Shown: positions 47,113 through 58,599 of the stretch, one piece after another
How positions within the stretch are numbered: the first letter of the stretch is position 1
Layout: each line of letters begins with the position of its first letter
Assembly: GCA_019722365.1 (NCBI GenBank)
Contig: JADFUC010001676.1
Location: 1-64,000, forward strand
Direction: 5' to 3'
Origin: Lithospermum erythrorhizon
Taxonomy: Eukaryota > Streptophyta > Magnoliopsida > Boraginales > Boraginaceae
Length of the DNA: 64,000 nucleotides
The notes under the pieces: model-generated
Told to the model about the DNA's origin: nothing
The model's input: the letters and a program-made list of their open reading frames with translations, nothing else
The model's database searches: none
Made by a program: the position numbers and the translations under genes

Positions 47113-48186
47113 TTACAACTCCAAGCAGCAGCCAGATTGAACATGGCCTGTGAACCCCTCTACAGACTCGATTCTTGTCCACTTGTGATTCCTCAAATCC
47201 AATACCCAGCACCTTTGTTGCTCATTAAATCCTGATGATCCAATCACCAGTAATTTCCCCTTGAAACCGGTCACGTACGATGTGATCCTCAGATCGGTTG
47301 GAAGCTCAGCTACATTGTCAAATGTACAATTATCAATTGCTGCAACGCCACTGTCGTGGCAGATGTACAATCTCCCATCACCCCCATCGACACAAGTCCT
47401 CGGGCACATTGCTGTTTCCAGGAACTGTTCTTGTACTTCATCCCATCTCCAATTGGAAACATCAAATGTTTCAGCACTGTTCTCAAATCTACCTTGCATA
47501 TTAGTATGGTATCCACCTATGACATGGAACTTGCCATTGTTGAAAACGCCTTTACACTCATCGCGCTCCCTCGCCATGTCAGGCAATGGAATCCACTCAT
47601 CCTTAGCCACATCATATGCTAAAGCTGATCTCAGTGCACTCTTTTCATCATCATGGCCACCAGCAACAAACACCATTTGTTCGAAATCCGACGCACAAGC
47701 AAAGAATGATCTCCTGCAACCAGGTATGTCTTCAACTTGTCTCCACTTTGCTGTAACAAAATTGTACACAAAAACTGCATTTGTAACTTCCCATGTGACT
47801 GGATTCCACCCTCCCATCACCACCAGGTTCAACCCAACCCCAACAAGCTGGCAGAACATGGGCAAACCATCCAAGTATTCAGGAATTGGTGGAAGCTCCA
47901 TCCAGGTTCCTGATCCTGGCTCCAACACAGCAAGTCTATAAGTAGGAGAAGCTGAATGCTTATTGGATTTAAGCTTGTGGTGAGAAACATTAGACTGTTG
48001 TGCTTGGGTCATCACAATGACTTGTTGAGTCATGCCTGCCTCAGTTCTCCTCTGCCTGAACTGAGGAAGCTCCATTTGAAGCTTCCACCTTTGACATACT
48101 GAATTAACAGATGAAAAATAATGGTATGGAACCTTTACTAAGCATTCTAATCCTACATCATCTATAAGACCTGGAATAAGCTCCAT
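47113..48186 (-). CDS. F-box/kelch-repeat protein (KFB/KMD type)
   Basis: An intact single-exon gene of 357 residues. Substrate receptor of an SCF E3 ubiquitin ligase; Arabidopsis relatives (At1g80440, At1g15670, At2g44130, At3g59940) target phenylalanine ammonia-lyase and type-B response regulators, limiting phenylpropanoid synthesis and cytokinin response. An N-terminal F-box-like segment, MELIPGLIDDVGLECLVKVP (residues 1-45), is followed by a variable linker with QRRTEAGMTQQ. Kelch blades have double glycines: VVMGGW (122-127), VAGGHDD (174-180), VIGGY (222-226) and a divergent last blade LLVIGSSG (312-319), with the family signature ARERDECKG (205-213). The ATG at 48186 gives the family start MELIPGL; a GTG four codons upstream keeps the frame open but is not a plausible plant start. 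A TATA element lies about 50 bp upstream. Which paralogue it is, and hence its substrate, cannot be settled here. Confidence 0.95.
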   Translation of the reverse strand: MELIPGLIDDVGLECLVKVPYHYFSSVNSVCQRWKLQMELPQFRQRRTEAGMTQQVIVMTQAQQSNVSHHKLKSNKHSASPTYRLAVLEPGSGTWMELPPIPEYLDGLPMFCQLVGVGLNLVVMGGWNPVTWEVTNAVFVYNFVTAKWRQVEDIPGCRRSFFACASDFEQMVFVAGGHDDEKSALRSALAYDVAKDEWIPLPDMARERDECKGVFNNGKFHVIGGYHTNMQGRFENSAETFDVSNWRWDEVQEQFLETAMCPRTCVDGGDGRLYICHDSGVAAIDNCTFDNVAELPTDLRITSYVTGFKGKLLVIGSSGFNEQQRCWVLDLRNHKWTRIESVEGFTGHVQSGCCLEL

Positions 48187-48231
48187 GGTATGATTCACTT
48201 ATTAAGTAGTAACACTCCTACTTATATATAG

Positions 48232-48241
48232 GATAAGATAA
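48232..48241 (-). promoter_or_regulatory. Candidate TATA box of the F-box/kelch gene
   Basis: On the minus strand CCTATATATAAG lies about 46-55 bp before the ATG at 48186. That is close for a plant leader but possible. Called from sequence and position only. Confidence 0.6.
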
Positions 48242-48352
48242 ATAAAAGAAACGGTGGAATTTAGGATTCTTTTGGGTGGTTCTGTTCTTTTCTTCATAGA
48301 GGTATTCAATTATGAGATATTTTAGAGCAGATTCTATGCACCGGTTTCTGAT

Positions 48353-48390
48353 ACACTAATCATATATATTCACACTAATCATATATATTC
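48353..48390. repeat. Perfect 19-bp tandem duplication
   Basis: ACACTAATCATATATATTC occurs twice back to back, about 170 bp upstream of the F-box/kelch start. Confidence 0.9.
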
Positions 48391-49640
48391 AAGTGTTGTT
48401 ATGAATCTTTATATTTTAAAAATATGTTGGATCGAATGTAGTAACTTTTTTAAGATATTGACGACACATGTCTTTGTGTCGGAAACTCATGATCCGGTAC
48501 AAGTGATTTAGTCCAATATATTTGATGAATTTATGACAGGTTGGAAAGTAGAGAATAAAGGTGCATGCAGTGTTCTAGAAGGTTATGGATATATTTGAGT
48601 GGTCTTACAAAGTGATGATCATAGTTGATGATGTTGCCTTGCCCTCTTTATGGAGATGAAGTTATTTGCAAAAGATTGATGAAACCATATACAGTGATTG
48701 ATGAGGAAAAAGTTAGGGGCAATCTTCTAGAAGGAAAATGACTTATTATGCATGATGAATCACTTATTATGAATGAGGCCCAGTGTGGACCGTTGTTAAC
48801 TTGTTATGATATTGTTTGTAATGTAGATTCTTGATGAATTGGAAGGATGGGTTTCTTTCTTTTGGTGGGGAAACAGAGGATGAATAAACTTCTCTCTGTG
48901 TTCAATTTACTTGGGAGATTCGATAAATTATTTTAATAATTAAATTCAATGTTTATTTAAAGATTTTATTTGAGTTCATCTTTTGAATAATTAAAATTTT
49001 AATGTAAAAATTTATTAAATAATATTAAGATGATTTATTGATTGACCATCCCAAATATTAAAAAGTGACGGTAGGGTTACCGATCGGCACTTTTAAGTTT
49101 AATGTGAAACCGCAAATGCGAACAAGAGTTTACAGGAAAATAGGCTAGAATTAAAAGTTAGATTTAAATTTGGGGTTAAATTTAGAATTACAATTTTATT
49201 GGGTTAAAATCGTACAAGGGCTAAAATTGATCAAAAGTTAAATCGGGGTTGAAATGGGCTACATAGTTATGAGGGATCAAAAATAAAAAGGAAAAGGTCA
49301 AAGTCAACGTAAAAATGTGTTTGTACCAAAAGATCAGCCTTTTTCTATATTAAAATACAGCCTCTTCGATTCTTGAAGGATAATTAATTCACAAAATCAA
49401 GCCAGTTCGGATCTTTGCGCCAATTCGGCCAATTTGAATCGTGATCGCGTGAAAATAAATCAAGCGATCGAGCACGTATTGAGGCCCAAGCCTATTAATA
49501 CCCTGATTATTTCGAAATCAAGGAACGATACCGTTCGAGAAAATACACAAAAAAACTTGAGAAAATCACAGGAGGATCATACGAAATTTTTCTAAGTTAA
49601 ATCTTTTAAGCCGTATTGAAACTCACTTATGGGTTAGACG
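48391..49640. other. Intergenic DNA, no assigned feature
   Basis: AT-rich to about 49000, then mixed. The last 250 bp before the gypsy LTR are GC-neutral and carry no motif I recognise. Confidence 0.4.
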
Positions 49641-50719
49641 TAAAAGCGCTCCCAAGGGTGGCTTCAAATAGGCACACATGAAATCAAGAGTTATTAGTAA
49701 AAGCTGATAGTGCTTCCAGTCAGCAATCGAAGAGAATCGACACAGTCTACCGGGGAGCGCTTTGAATATTCGGGGAGATTGTTCATAAATCTTGTATGAG
49801 CAGCAGAAAAAGAAAAAGAAAAAGAAAAGAAACCTCGGGTTTAATTAAGTGAGTTCGGATAGGAAATCTGTTGAATATTGATCGCATGTTGGTCAGGGTA
49901 GAAATATTTCTTAAGGCGCATCGTCGATCGGTGTAAATGATAAGGTTGGGATACTCAGCGTCGTCGTCATTCTGACAATAAAACTGTGAAATTGCATTTA
50001 TAGTGCCAGTAGGAGGCGTACATTGCTTCCAAAGCTTAAATCAAATTCAAGTGAGCCCAATCTCACCAGTCAGTTCTGACAACGAGCTAATAAAGCGGAG
50101 TGTAGTCTGAGGAAGAAGCGTACATTCTTGATAACTTCTTTGCCGTCATTTCATAGCGAACTTTGAAGCTCGAGTTGTATCACGAAAATCCGTCCCGTCA
50201 AAGACAAGTAAGCAGCGTCTTCTAAGTCCCGATCACGAAGGTGAAGTCCCGCGGCCGGTCTTTGAAAACAGTGCCCGTCTTTGAGACAACTGCGATGAAT
50301 CCATCAATCCCCAGCGTAGGCCGGAAATCAAGTCAAGACCAGATCAGAGTCCATACGACCAACACGGGCTCTTATTCTTCAGGCTCTAAAATTTCGGACC
50401 GTATCGAGTCGGACCGGTCGCGAGTCCGTCGCGACGAGACACGTATTTGGCTTATGGAAACTCTGTCCGAAGTCATTCAATCGAGTCAAATCGAGCTAAA
50501 TTGACTCGAATCAAGCGAGCTCGTACCGACTCTATCGAGACTTGGTGAGTCAATGACGGAGCGTCGCCGTCGTCGTGAATGCTTTTTGATCATAGTTTGA
50601 ATGACCGACCCTCTTGATTTGATAAAACACAATACTGTTGATATGAATTTTCCTACTATAGTGGATTTTATTTTGTACTCGCTTTAAATAAATAATAAAA
50701 TTCTTCATTTGTATTGTCA
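49640..50719 (+). repeat. 5' LTR of the gypsy-type element
   Basis: Similarity to the 3' LTR begins near GGGTGGCTTCAAATAGG (about 49655) and ends at GTATTGTCA (50719). It contains a poly(AAAAAG) run at 49805-49831 not present in the other LTR, and a GC-rich open stretch (50241-50504) that is LTR DNA, not a gene. Confidence 0.75.
49805..49831. repeat. (AAAAAG)n microsatellite
   Basis: About four units of AAAAAG inside the 5' LTR, absent from the matching place in the 3' LTR, so it expanded after insertion. Confidence 0.85.
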
Positions 50720-51179
50720 ATACATATACTTAGCCGATTAGGGCCTTGACCTGTATGCGTGTGAGACATTTCCCAGAGAATTATCTGAGCTCCTCAGTAA
50801 CTGAAAGGATACTTACAAGGAAAGTCGCATGCCAAGGCAGTCCGTCAAATACGGACGGTCGGGGCGTCCTGATGACCCTACTTGGGGGAATCTCATTAAC
50901 GTATTGTCGGGGAGCTCTTGAAGCGAGACAGGAGAAGCGACGGGCGCCTAATGCCAAAGCCGAGGAACCTTTTCGCCTTATATTTGATGACCCCGATGAG
51001 GAGAACTCAGAAGTAGTTCTACGCCCGTCTGCGTCCTAGGGATGGTCTATGATCGAGTACGGTTCATTCGCCAGGCTGCAGTTTCGTAGCACCAAAAATG
51101 ATAGTAGTATTACCTCACAGAAACCCAATGGCTACCACAATAGGGATAGTAGAAAATATGTTGAAAAAGATGCGGCAAT

Positions 51180-51370
51180 CAGATGACTACATATTTCTAT
51201 GATCGAGCATAGAAGCGAAGCGATAGCTTCTCCCAAAGCGAAGCAGGCACCCTCGGCCTTTGGGAGATGGGGCGTCCATCCCCATCCCCATGAGCACCGG
51301 GTTAAATCGCGTAGGCCGACCTTTAAAATGGGAGATGGGGCGTTCCGTATCCGCGCGAGGCACCGAGTTA
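51180..51370. other. GC-rich stretch with repeated GGGAGATGGGGCGT
   Basis: The 14-bp string GGGAGATGGGGCGT appears at about 51261 and again at about 51328, in the most GC-rich part of the window, upstream of gag in the gypsy-type element. The function is not apparent. Confidence 0.6.
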
Positions 51371-51539
51371 GGTGGCGTACTTTCGCGTGGACGACGAGGA
51401 ATACGGTACAAAGATCCACGTCGTTCCGGTGGGTGGAATGATTCGGCGGCATAGCGGAAGGAGTGCATGGGGGCAACCTAAAGGTCCTTGAAGATCGGGA
51501 GTTAAACGTACATACATATAAAACCTACGCTTTCTTGCA

Positions 51540-52480
51540 TAGACAGTAAAAAGAAAATGTGAAGAACTGCTCAACCCGCTGAAGTTCCAAAAATTTGATG
51601 GAACTAGGAACCCCAAACAACATGTAGCCCACTTTGTTGAGACATGCAACAATCTTTGGGCCCGAAGGGGATGAAATAGTTCTGGCAGTTCGTTCGGCTC
51701 CACCAGAAGAATACGTTCGGTAGTACAGACTTGGGCTTTGCCTAAAGTAGGCAGTTGGGCTGTTGGAGAAGGAATTCATAATCCTTGCCCGGTACAAAGA
51801 GGGCAGTTAGCATGATGGAGCTAACTACCCCTTGAAAACAAAGAAAAGGAGAGCCGATTCTGGAACTTGTCTGTGATGGGAAGTGAACGAAATACAGATA
51901 GGCTACCGAGTATTGACTACGTCGGCGTGTGTCTGAGGCATGCGACAAGCGGTACATTATGCGGAGAATCTTTGAAACCTTGAGGCAGCGGCGAGCTTAC
52001 GACATTGCTAATGAAAAGAGCGTCCTCTATTTACGGCCTCTTTTCGGTAAATATGACCCAAGGAAGCCAAAAGCCTCCAAGTTGGAAGAAATGGCGTCGC
52101 GTAAGCTTCTAAAAGCAGCTAAGTTATACTTGAACTAAGAGGTCAAAGCCGAGGCTTGATATTGGAAAGAAAGAGGCATGCCATGCTTAAAGAGATCTGA
52201 GAAGGGCCTCGTTTCCCATGAGTCTAGTTCCTCCCGTATTTGATGACTAATTTATTGAAAGCCAGCTCATAGAACTCCAGTCGAAAGAGACCGAAAAAGA
52301 CAATCGAAGCATGAAGCCTTGACTTTGCAGAGTATCGCCAGGATCTTTGGGGGCATCCCTGAAAAGTCTTACGTATTGAAGAAGCGAATAATGATCTGCA
52401 GAAAGTGAGCGTAACACGGAAGAAGACAAAGTCTCTTGAGCCACATAAACACACGCGTCGTCATTGGCCCAAAAGTCAGT
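51540..52480 (+). pseudogene. Gypsy-type gag remnant
   Basis: Plus strand, with frame changes. LKFQKFDGTRNPKQHVAHFV followed by ETCNN (about 51579-51650) is the N-terminal signature of plant gypsy capsid proteins. Then come GDEIVLAVRS; EKEFI (about 51765); KQRKGEPILE (about 51840-51870); a segment EACDKRYIMRRIFETLRQRR then AYDIANEKS (about 51932-52020), the 'ELATRAHDMELSIA' position; LIESQLIELQ (about 52245-52280); and a zinc-like GSLGHP piece (about 52340). Family knowledge supplies the expected order, which is kept. Stops and indels make it non-functional. Confidence 0.85.
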
Positions 52481-54480
52481 GCCTGTGACTTTTGGTGAAA
52501 GCTTCATGCTCTGGGAAGCATGAACTGATCGCTCGGACGATGAGACTTCACAGCGTGCCGTATGTGCAAAGTTGATGCTCCATTGCTGAGCGTTAAGGGT
52601 GACGGCCTTTTGTTTCGAGTAGTCTCAGGACTTTAAATCGTCACGTTCCCCACTGTGAGACACACTTGAAGATGTTGCTCATATGAAACCACTACATGTG
52701 TGGGCCACATAGCAGTCGGATAAAAGTAAATCTTGGTAGATGGAGGATCGGTTGTAATCTCTCTACTCGAACATTGAAGTTATGGCGTACCCTTGGCCAG
52801 CCAATGATCCGCATTATATTCGAGGTTTAACTTAGCGGGAAGCAACGCTCGAAAAAATAAGTAAATTGCCAGTGATACGGGAATTTAAACAGCTTCCTAT
52901 TTCCATGTAATAGATGCGAGGTCTGTCTGATATCACTGAGGAGACCTTGGTTTACAACTGACAATGTTGTCCATACAAACTTCACCCGGTGTTTAAAATA
53001 CTACAGATGGCATGGAGAAAACACTCCAAAGCGGGGCAATCCGTTTTGCGGTAGAATAATCTGTTAGCGTGCTAAATACTGAGAAAGAGGCAAAATTCAG
53101 CAGCGGGAGGAAGGGCAAAGGCCCAGTCTCAGTCTCGAGCAACTACCTCGGCTTGCAAAAGTAGGAATAGGCTGATTCCAAGCATTCGAAGACATTTCTG
53201 CACTCATTCAACTGGTGTTGGCGATAAGCACTAAGGTTTTGTGACACCAAAGGGACCCAAAATAAGCGTGGAACCGTGGGTCCAAAATCTTATGACCTCT
53301 ACTTGAAAAATTTGGCTTTATAATCGCTAGACAGCCATGGGATACCTCCCGAGGTCATGGCAAATAAAATACGTAGGTATGAGGCGCAAACATGATGAGG
53401 CGGAAAGAATAGTGCAATCGAGAACTCGGCCAGAGGTTAGAATGCGCTTCAAACCAGTGGCTACAATCAAGGGTGACTAACATGGCGGAGGTTGGCGAAA
53501 AACCGCTGGGCAAGGCCATGAGGCAGCTCAGTCATTCCTCAGGTTAAGGGGAAATCTGACCCAAAGAAAAGCAAGAGAAAGTCAGTCACAGGTTTGGGGG
53601 CAAATGAAAAAGTCAATGACTCAGAAATCTGTCTTGAGCAGGACTTGGGGAGGCGACTGCGAGCTATGAAGGAGCTGCCGGAGATGAAGAAATCCTACAC
53701 TCGTGTTTTAACACAGAGGGCAAAGAAGAAGATACACCCGAGGGTACGCTTCCCCATTGAATGTAGAAAACCTTAAATCGCAGGAGAATAATGAAGGAAA
53801 GGTTCATGTGAAATTTCTTTCTCCGTGGATATCGTGTCAAAGGCGTAGAAAGCGGAGAAGTGGTGCATGAATATCAAATATCGTACCACGAAAATAAGTA
53901 TTCCGCCCCGAGGATGTAGAGGAACTAGAAATTCAATGGTACATCCGTGAACAAACTCGTAAGAATCTTCGGTGATGCATGACGAATGACATTTTTGGAC
54001 AAGTTCTGTGGCGTCAAAGATGACCCGGTGTACAAATAAATCACAGCCAATATTTGAACCATTATCCGCCACCCTTAGAAGACGCACAGTATAGTCGACG
54101 CGAAGGGGTTGAGACTGGGGAGCCGAAGGTATACAGACGGGGCCACGCCGCAGCTCAGCAGGCCGAGAGAAAGACCATGATGTGGGAATTGATGAGCAAA
54201 ATTTATGTCTGTACCGTTTTTATCGATTGAGGAGGAATGATAAGGCGGACACTTGATATATGAGCTTTGGAGATATAAATGCAATGCGTGACTGTTCATA
54301 GATGAACTAGAGGAGCTAGAGGGTCAGCCAGCTACGTTTGCAAACGAACCACGAGGGGCTACTACGCAGGACAAGCCGAGGTAGTATTAAGATGAGTTCT
54401 TGAGTGGCGTGCGATCAGGTATACTCATCAGTAAAGGCAAACATTAAGGAACAAATTCCCAGCTTCCAAAGACATACACA
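52481..54480. other. 3' interior of the gypsy-type element without recognised domain
   Basis: Two kb of GC-richer DNA with short open frames (for example 53594-53776, plus). I looked for DTGAS, YVDD, LPLP-type RT and HHCC integrase strings and found none. This may be a fast-evolving untranslated region or pol eroded past recognition. Confidence 0.5.
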
Positions 54481-55475
54481 TGTGACTGGGTGGCTCAAAT
54501 GGTAAATCAAAATTATTGCTAAATTCAATAATTAATTTGAGTTAGAAAGCAAATAAATGAGAAATTTGACACAGTCTCAGGGCTGAATATTCGAATAAGC
54601 TAAAAGTACACGATTATTCATAAATCTTCTATGAACACTGAAAAACCATTTAATTAGTAAGTTCAAATAAATTACTATTTGAATAATTCGGTCGCTATAG
54701 ATGGAGTCCGGGTAGAGGCTTATTTCTGCTTTAAGGTCATACATCGTCGATCGATTAATGCCGTGATAAGGTTGGGATCTGGCCATGCGTCGTCATTTAT
54801 AATGACGACATGGTACAAGCTAGAAGCGTACATTGCTTGGCTTAAATCAAATTCAAGTGAGGCGAATCTCGTAAAATTAAAACTTTCTGACAACCAATTT
54901 CTTCAGTAGTCTGGCTTAGTACATTACTTGATAAATTCTTTGCCGTCGCTCAGAATAGCTTGAAGGTTTATCCCGAATCAAGTCCCATCCAGACATGTAC
55001 TTATATTCTTAAGTCGATAGCGAAAGGTGAAGTCAGCAAGCGGTCTTTAAAACCAAATGCCATGCTGAGGCAACACGGTGGAGTCAGCCAATCTGTAGGC
55101 CAGGAGATCGAGTCAGACCAATCAGTCCGTACGACACAGGAACTACTTGCTAAGGCTTGGCTGGACCATTATCAGTTATACCCGATGCCGTGTCCAGCAT
55201 TGGGAATGGCATGTCAGAATTTCATAAAGCTCTTTTTATCAGTCGACCAGAATCAAGTTAAATCAGTATTATTCGGTAAAATAAATACAGTCACCTTCGA
55301 GGCCAGAAATTCGAGTCAGCCAATGCGAATATCTGTGAAGTAGTGTGAAATGTAGGGATCATAGTTTGGATCGTCGATCTCTTGATTTAATAAAGGCACG
55401 TATCACGGAGATTTTCTGATGTGTTTTATTTGTACCCACTTTAAATAAATAATAAAAATTCTTCTTTGTATTACA
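54481..55475 (+). repeat. 3' LTR of the gypsy-type element
   Basis: Starts TGTGACTGGGTGGCTCAAAT and ends TTCTTTGTATTACA. It is one LTR partner of 49640-50719. Identity is moderate, with many indels, which indicates an ancient insertion. The open stretch 54960-55343 lies wholly within it and is not a gene. Confidence 0.75.
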
Positions 55476-58410
55476 GTATGTAGTATTTAAATAATTTAAT
55501 GTTATGGATTAGTTCAAGAAAATGATTGATTTATTAAAAAGAAATTATTTGAATATCGTCTACTATAAAAGAAGTGTGAGTTGCGTTCTTAGTTTTAGCA
55601 TTCTTAAATTCTTATGTTACCCTTGTGCATGTTACTATTTGAAATATGTTTCTAAAATTTTAAAATTTCTTTATATGATTGATAAATTAATAAATTAAAA
55701 TTACACCTAAAAATTCTATATGATTTCAACACGAGTTGGAGTTATGCTATAATATGTCCATGGTTTTATAATATAAATGGTTTTCTTTCGTATATCTTAA
55801 TTACCATTTGTTAATTATTCGATTATATAAAAAATATTAACATCTTTCTAAATAGATAAGTGTTTGATATGTCTTTGATTTTTGAATTTAATCAAGCAAT
55901 AAGTAAATTTTATTTTAATACGATGGATTAGTCTACTTCATACTAAATTTTTGTATGATAATTTATTCAGTATAAATTAAAAATAATTTTAATTCAAAAA
56001 ATTACTATTAAGATAATATCTAAATTATTATGTGATATTTTTGTACATTTATTGTTAGTAAAAAGTATTAAGTTCATATCTAATAGTTCCTTTTCTTTGT
56101 GAATTACGTATTTATATTCAAATATTTTTATTTGCTGTTGAATAATATTTGGTGAAAATGATCAAATAATATTTTCAATGTACTTTAATAATGACATTAG
56201 AATTTTATTCAAACGAAAACTATGTTTATCGATGAAGGCATAAAAGTTTATCGTGATACAGGCGATTAAATCAGTCGCAAGAAAATCATTTAGTATGCGG
56301 AGTAATAGATTTGAATATTTTATTTTAAAAATATTTTTAAATATAACTATATACTTGTATTGGATTTTAATAAAAATATCTTTATCATAAACTAAAAAAT
56401 ACAATAATTAATTAAGGAAATTACAAAAAATCGTCTTACATATTTAATACTCATTTCTGTCAAAATTTACTTGATCGTGGAGGTAAAAATACATTATTAA
56501 AGGACTTGATTAATAATACTAATATACTAAAAAGGTAATTTATCGAAAAATACTTTAATTAATCATGAAAATAAATAAATTGGGAATATTTTCTTCATGA
56601 TCCAAGCCCAAATTAGGACGATGGAGTATTGATTAGTAATTCTCCATCCGTTGTTTAGTTTTTTGCCATTTGTAGATAGATTATTAAGTAAAAAAATAAA
56701 TAAAATTGCATTGAAATAGCAAATAATGATCAATTGAGGTGAAATAATATGATTAGTTGGTTGTTAATTTAAAGAGAAAAAGTAATAAAAATACGTTTTT
56801 TCGATGTAAAATCTTATTTATTATCTTCAAAAGCAGTGTATATTTTCAAACAAATTTCTTTAATTTAAAAGCGACAGTAGAAAAAATGGGTGGAGATATT
56901 TAAGTAAATAAGAGGCTATTGTCGAAAATAATACTTATATTAGTTTTCAACTCTATATGAAATATAATCCATCGATATTGTAGTGCAAATTACGTAAATG
57001 AATATGTATATTATAGATATATAATTCGGCTTTATTGATGGCGTTAGATGTATAAGTGATGCCTTAAATGCTTATTTGAATGGTTTCTTGTGACGCTTTT
57101 ATATTTTAGTTGTTATGTCCAAAATTTTAAAGTTTTCATATCAAGTAATATTAATCACATATATACTATTGAGATTTAACTTTTTATTAAAAATATTATT
57201 GTCTTAGATAGTTTTAAAAGTACGTCGTATTTATTCCGTTGATTTTCAATATAATTCATTTGGAGTATTCCAGCATTCGAAACGGGGCGTCTAATATGGC
57301 CAGCCTCTTTGCAATTTGTTTTGGTATTAAAATTAGAGAATTTCATAAAAGGTCTTGATATTATTCGGTTTGTGCAAATATTAACATAAGGTGCATTTTT
57401 ATTAAAGAGAAAAGTAATTTTTCTATGATAAATAAAATTACATAATATTGCATTCTTTTATTAACCTTGAAAATAAAACTAGTATGACAACAAAACTTTA
57501 AATCTATTATTAAAAATTATATTATTAAAAATTATAAGAGATCATATAATTATGAACAAAATAATTATAATACATTAAAAGTATAATTTATAAATTTATG
57601 TAAATATTTAATTACTTATTTATTATTTCGGTATAAATGATGTTGGTGTTCTTAATCGTAATATAAGTTTACAAAGCTTGTCGGATACGAATCCCCAACG
57701 CTGCGATTACAAAATAATTAAAAATTGGTTCTGAAGTGTGTACCTTTTTTGGTCGATCCAGTCGATGAGGTTGGCGTGAGGAATCGGTGCTCATAATATA
57801 AAATAAGTATCTCTAGATTTTGCCTTAGATAGAGTATGTCAAGGCAAAACTTAGGTAGTACTACTTTAGGCCCATTAAGAGAGTATAAGCCCAGATAAAA
57901 GTGGAAGAAAAACCTTGTCTTTCTTCTTGGGATATTTCGGCTATAGGGTTTAATGGAGAGAGAGAGAGTTTTTGATTTCTTACCGAATCAAATATGAGCA
58001 AAAGCATTAGTTATATTATATTTAAATCTGCTTAAATGAAGCAATAGCGTAGAGAGTTTTAAGGGGTAAATCTACTAAAACTCCAACTCTGTCTTCATCC
58101 GTCAAAACCGACTCTACTTTCGGTCTAACCGAGTCGAGTTTGGCGTCGTGGCTCGTTTTTCGTTCGAATGTTTCCTTCCAATTTACACTTTATACTCGGA
58201 AGTTTATAATACATTTTATTAAGTAGTTAGGTTTTTACCGTATGTGTGTGACCTCTTAGGACCTAATTAGCCAGTAATATATTAAATATTATTAACGAAT
58301 ATTATATTTAATATATAGATTACAAAGCGAATTCTAGTAAGTCGTAAATGCTTACACAATGTGTCTGACATTTCTAAAATACTAATTGTCTAAACAATTG
58401 TATATATTGA
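55476..58410. other. AT-rich gene-free DNA
   Basis: Very AT-rich, with no coding motif. At about 56640 a CTCCATCCGTTGTTTAGTTT string resembles a Stowaway-like end, but no inverted partner with TA flanks was found. A short GA run is at 57955-57968. Confidence 0.45.
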
Positions 58411-58411
58411 A

Positions 58412-58594
<183 letters not shown>

Positions 58595-58599
58595 TCATG

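Larger units (their letters stand above)
49640..55475 (+). mobile_element. Old gypsy-type LTR retrotransposon with gag only (TR-GAG/LARD-like)
   Basis: Two diverged direct repeats of about 1.0-1.1 kb (about 49640-50719 and 54481-55475) flank 3.76 kb of GC-richer DNA. Shared LTR blocks in order: GACACAGTCT, TCATAAATCTT, CATCGTCGATCG, AAGGTTGGGAT, GCGTACATTGCTT, CTTAAATCAAATTCAAGTGA, TTCTTTGCCGTC and CTTTAAATAAATAATAAAA near the end. The interior has a recognisable plus-strand gag but no protease, reverse transcriptase or integrase motif that I could find. It is therefore either a non-autonomous gag-bearing element or a pol-deleted copy. No clear primer-binding site or 5-bp target duplication was seen. 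Confidence 0.8.

Noticed and set aside
47261..47941. 226-codon plus-strand open frame
   Set aside because: Antisense shadow of the F-box/kelch gene, which has family motifs throughout.
54960..55343. 127-codon plus-strand open frame
   Set aside because: Lies inside the 3' LTR and has a diverged counterpart in the 5' LTR.
56640..56900. Stowaway-like element beginning CTCCATCCGTTG
   Set aside because: The expected inverted end with TA flanks was not found, so only the string was noted.
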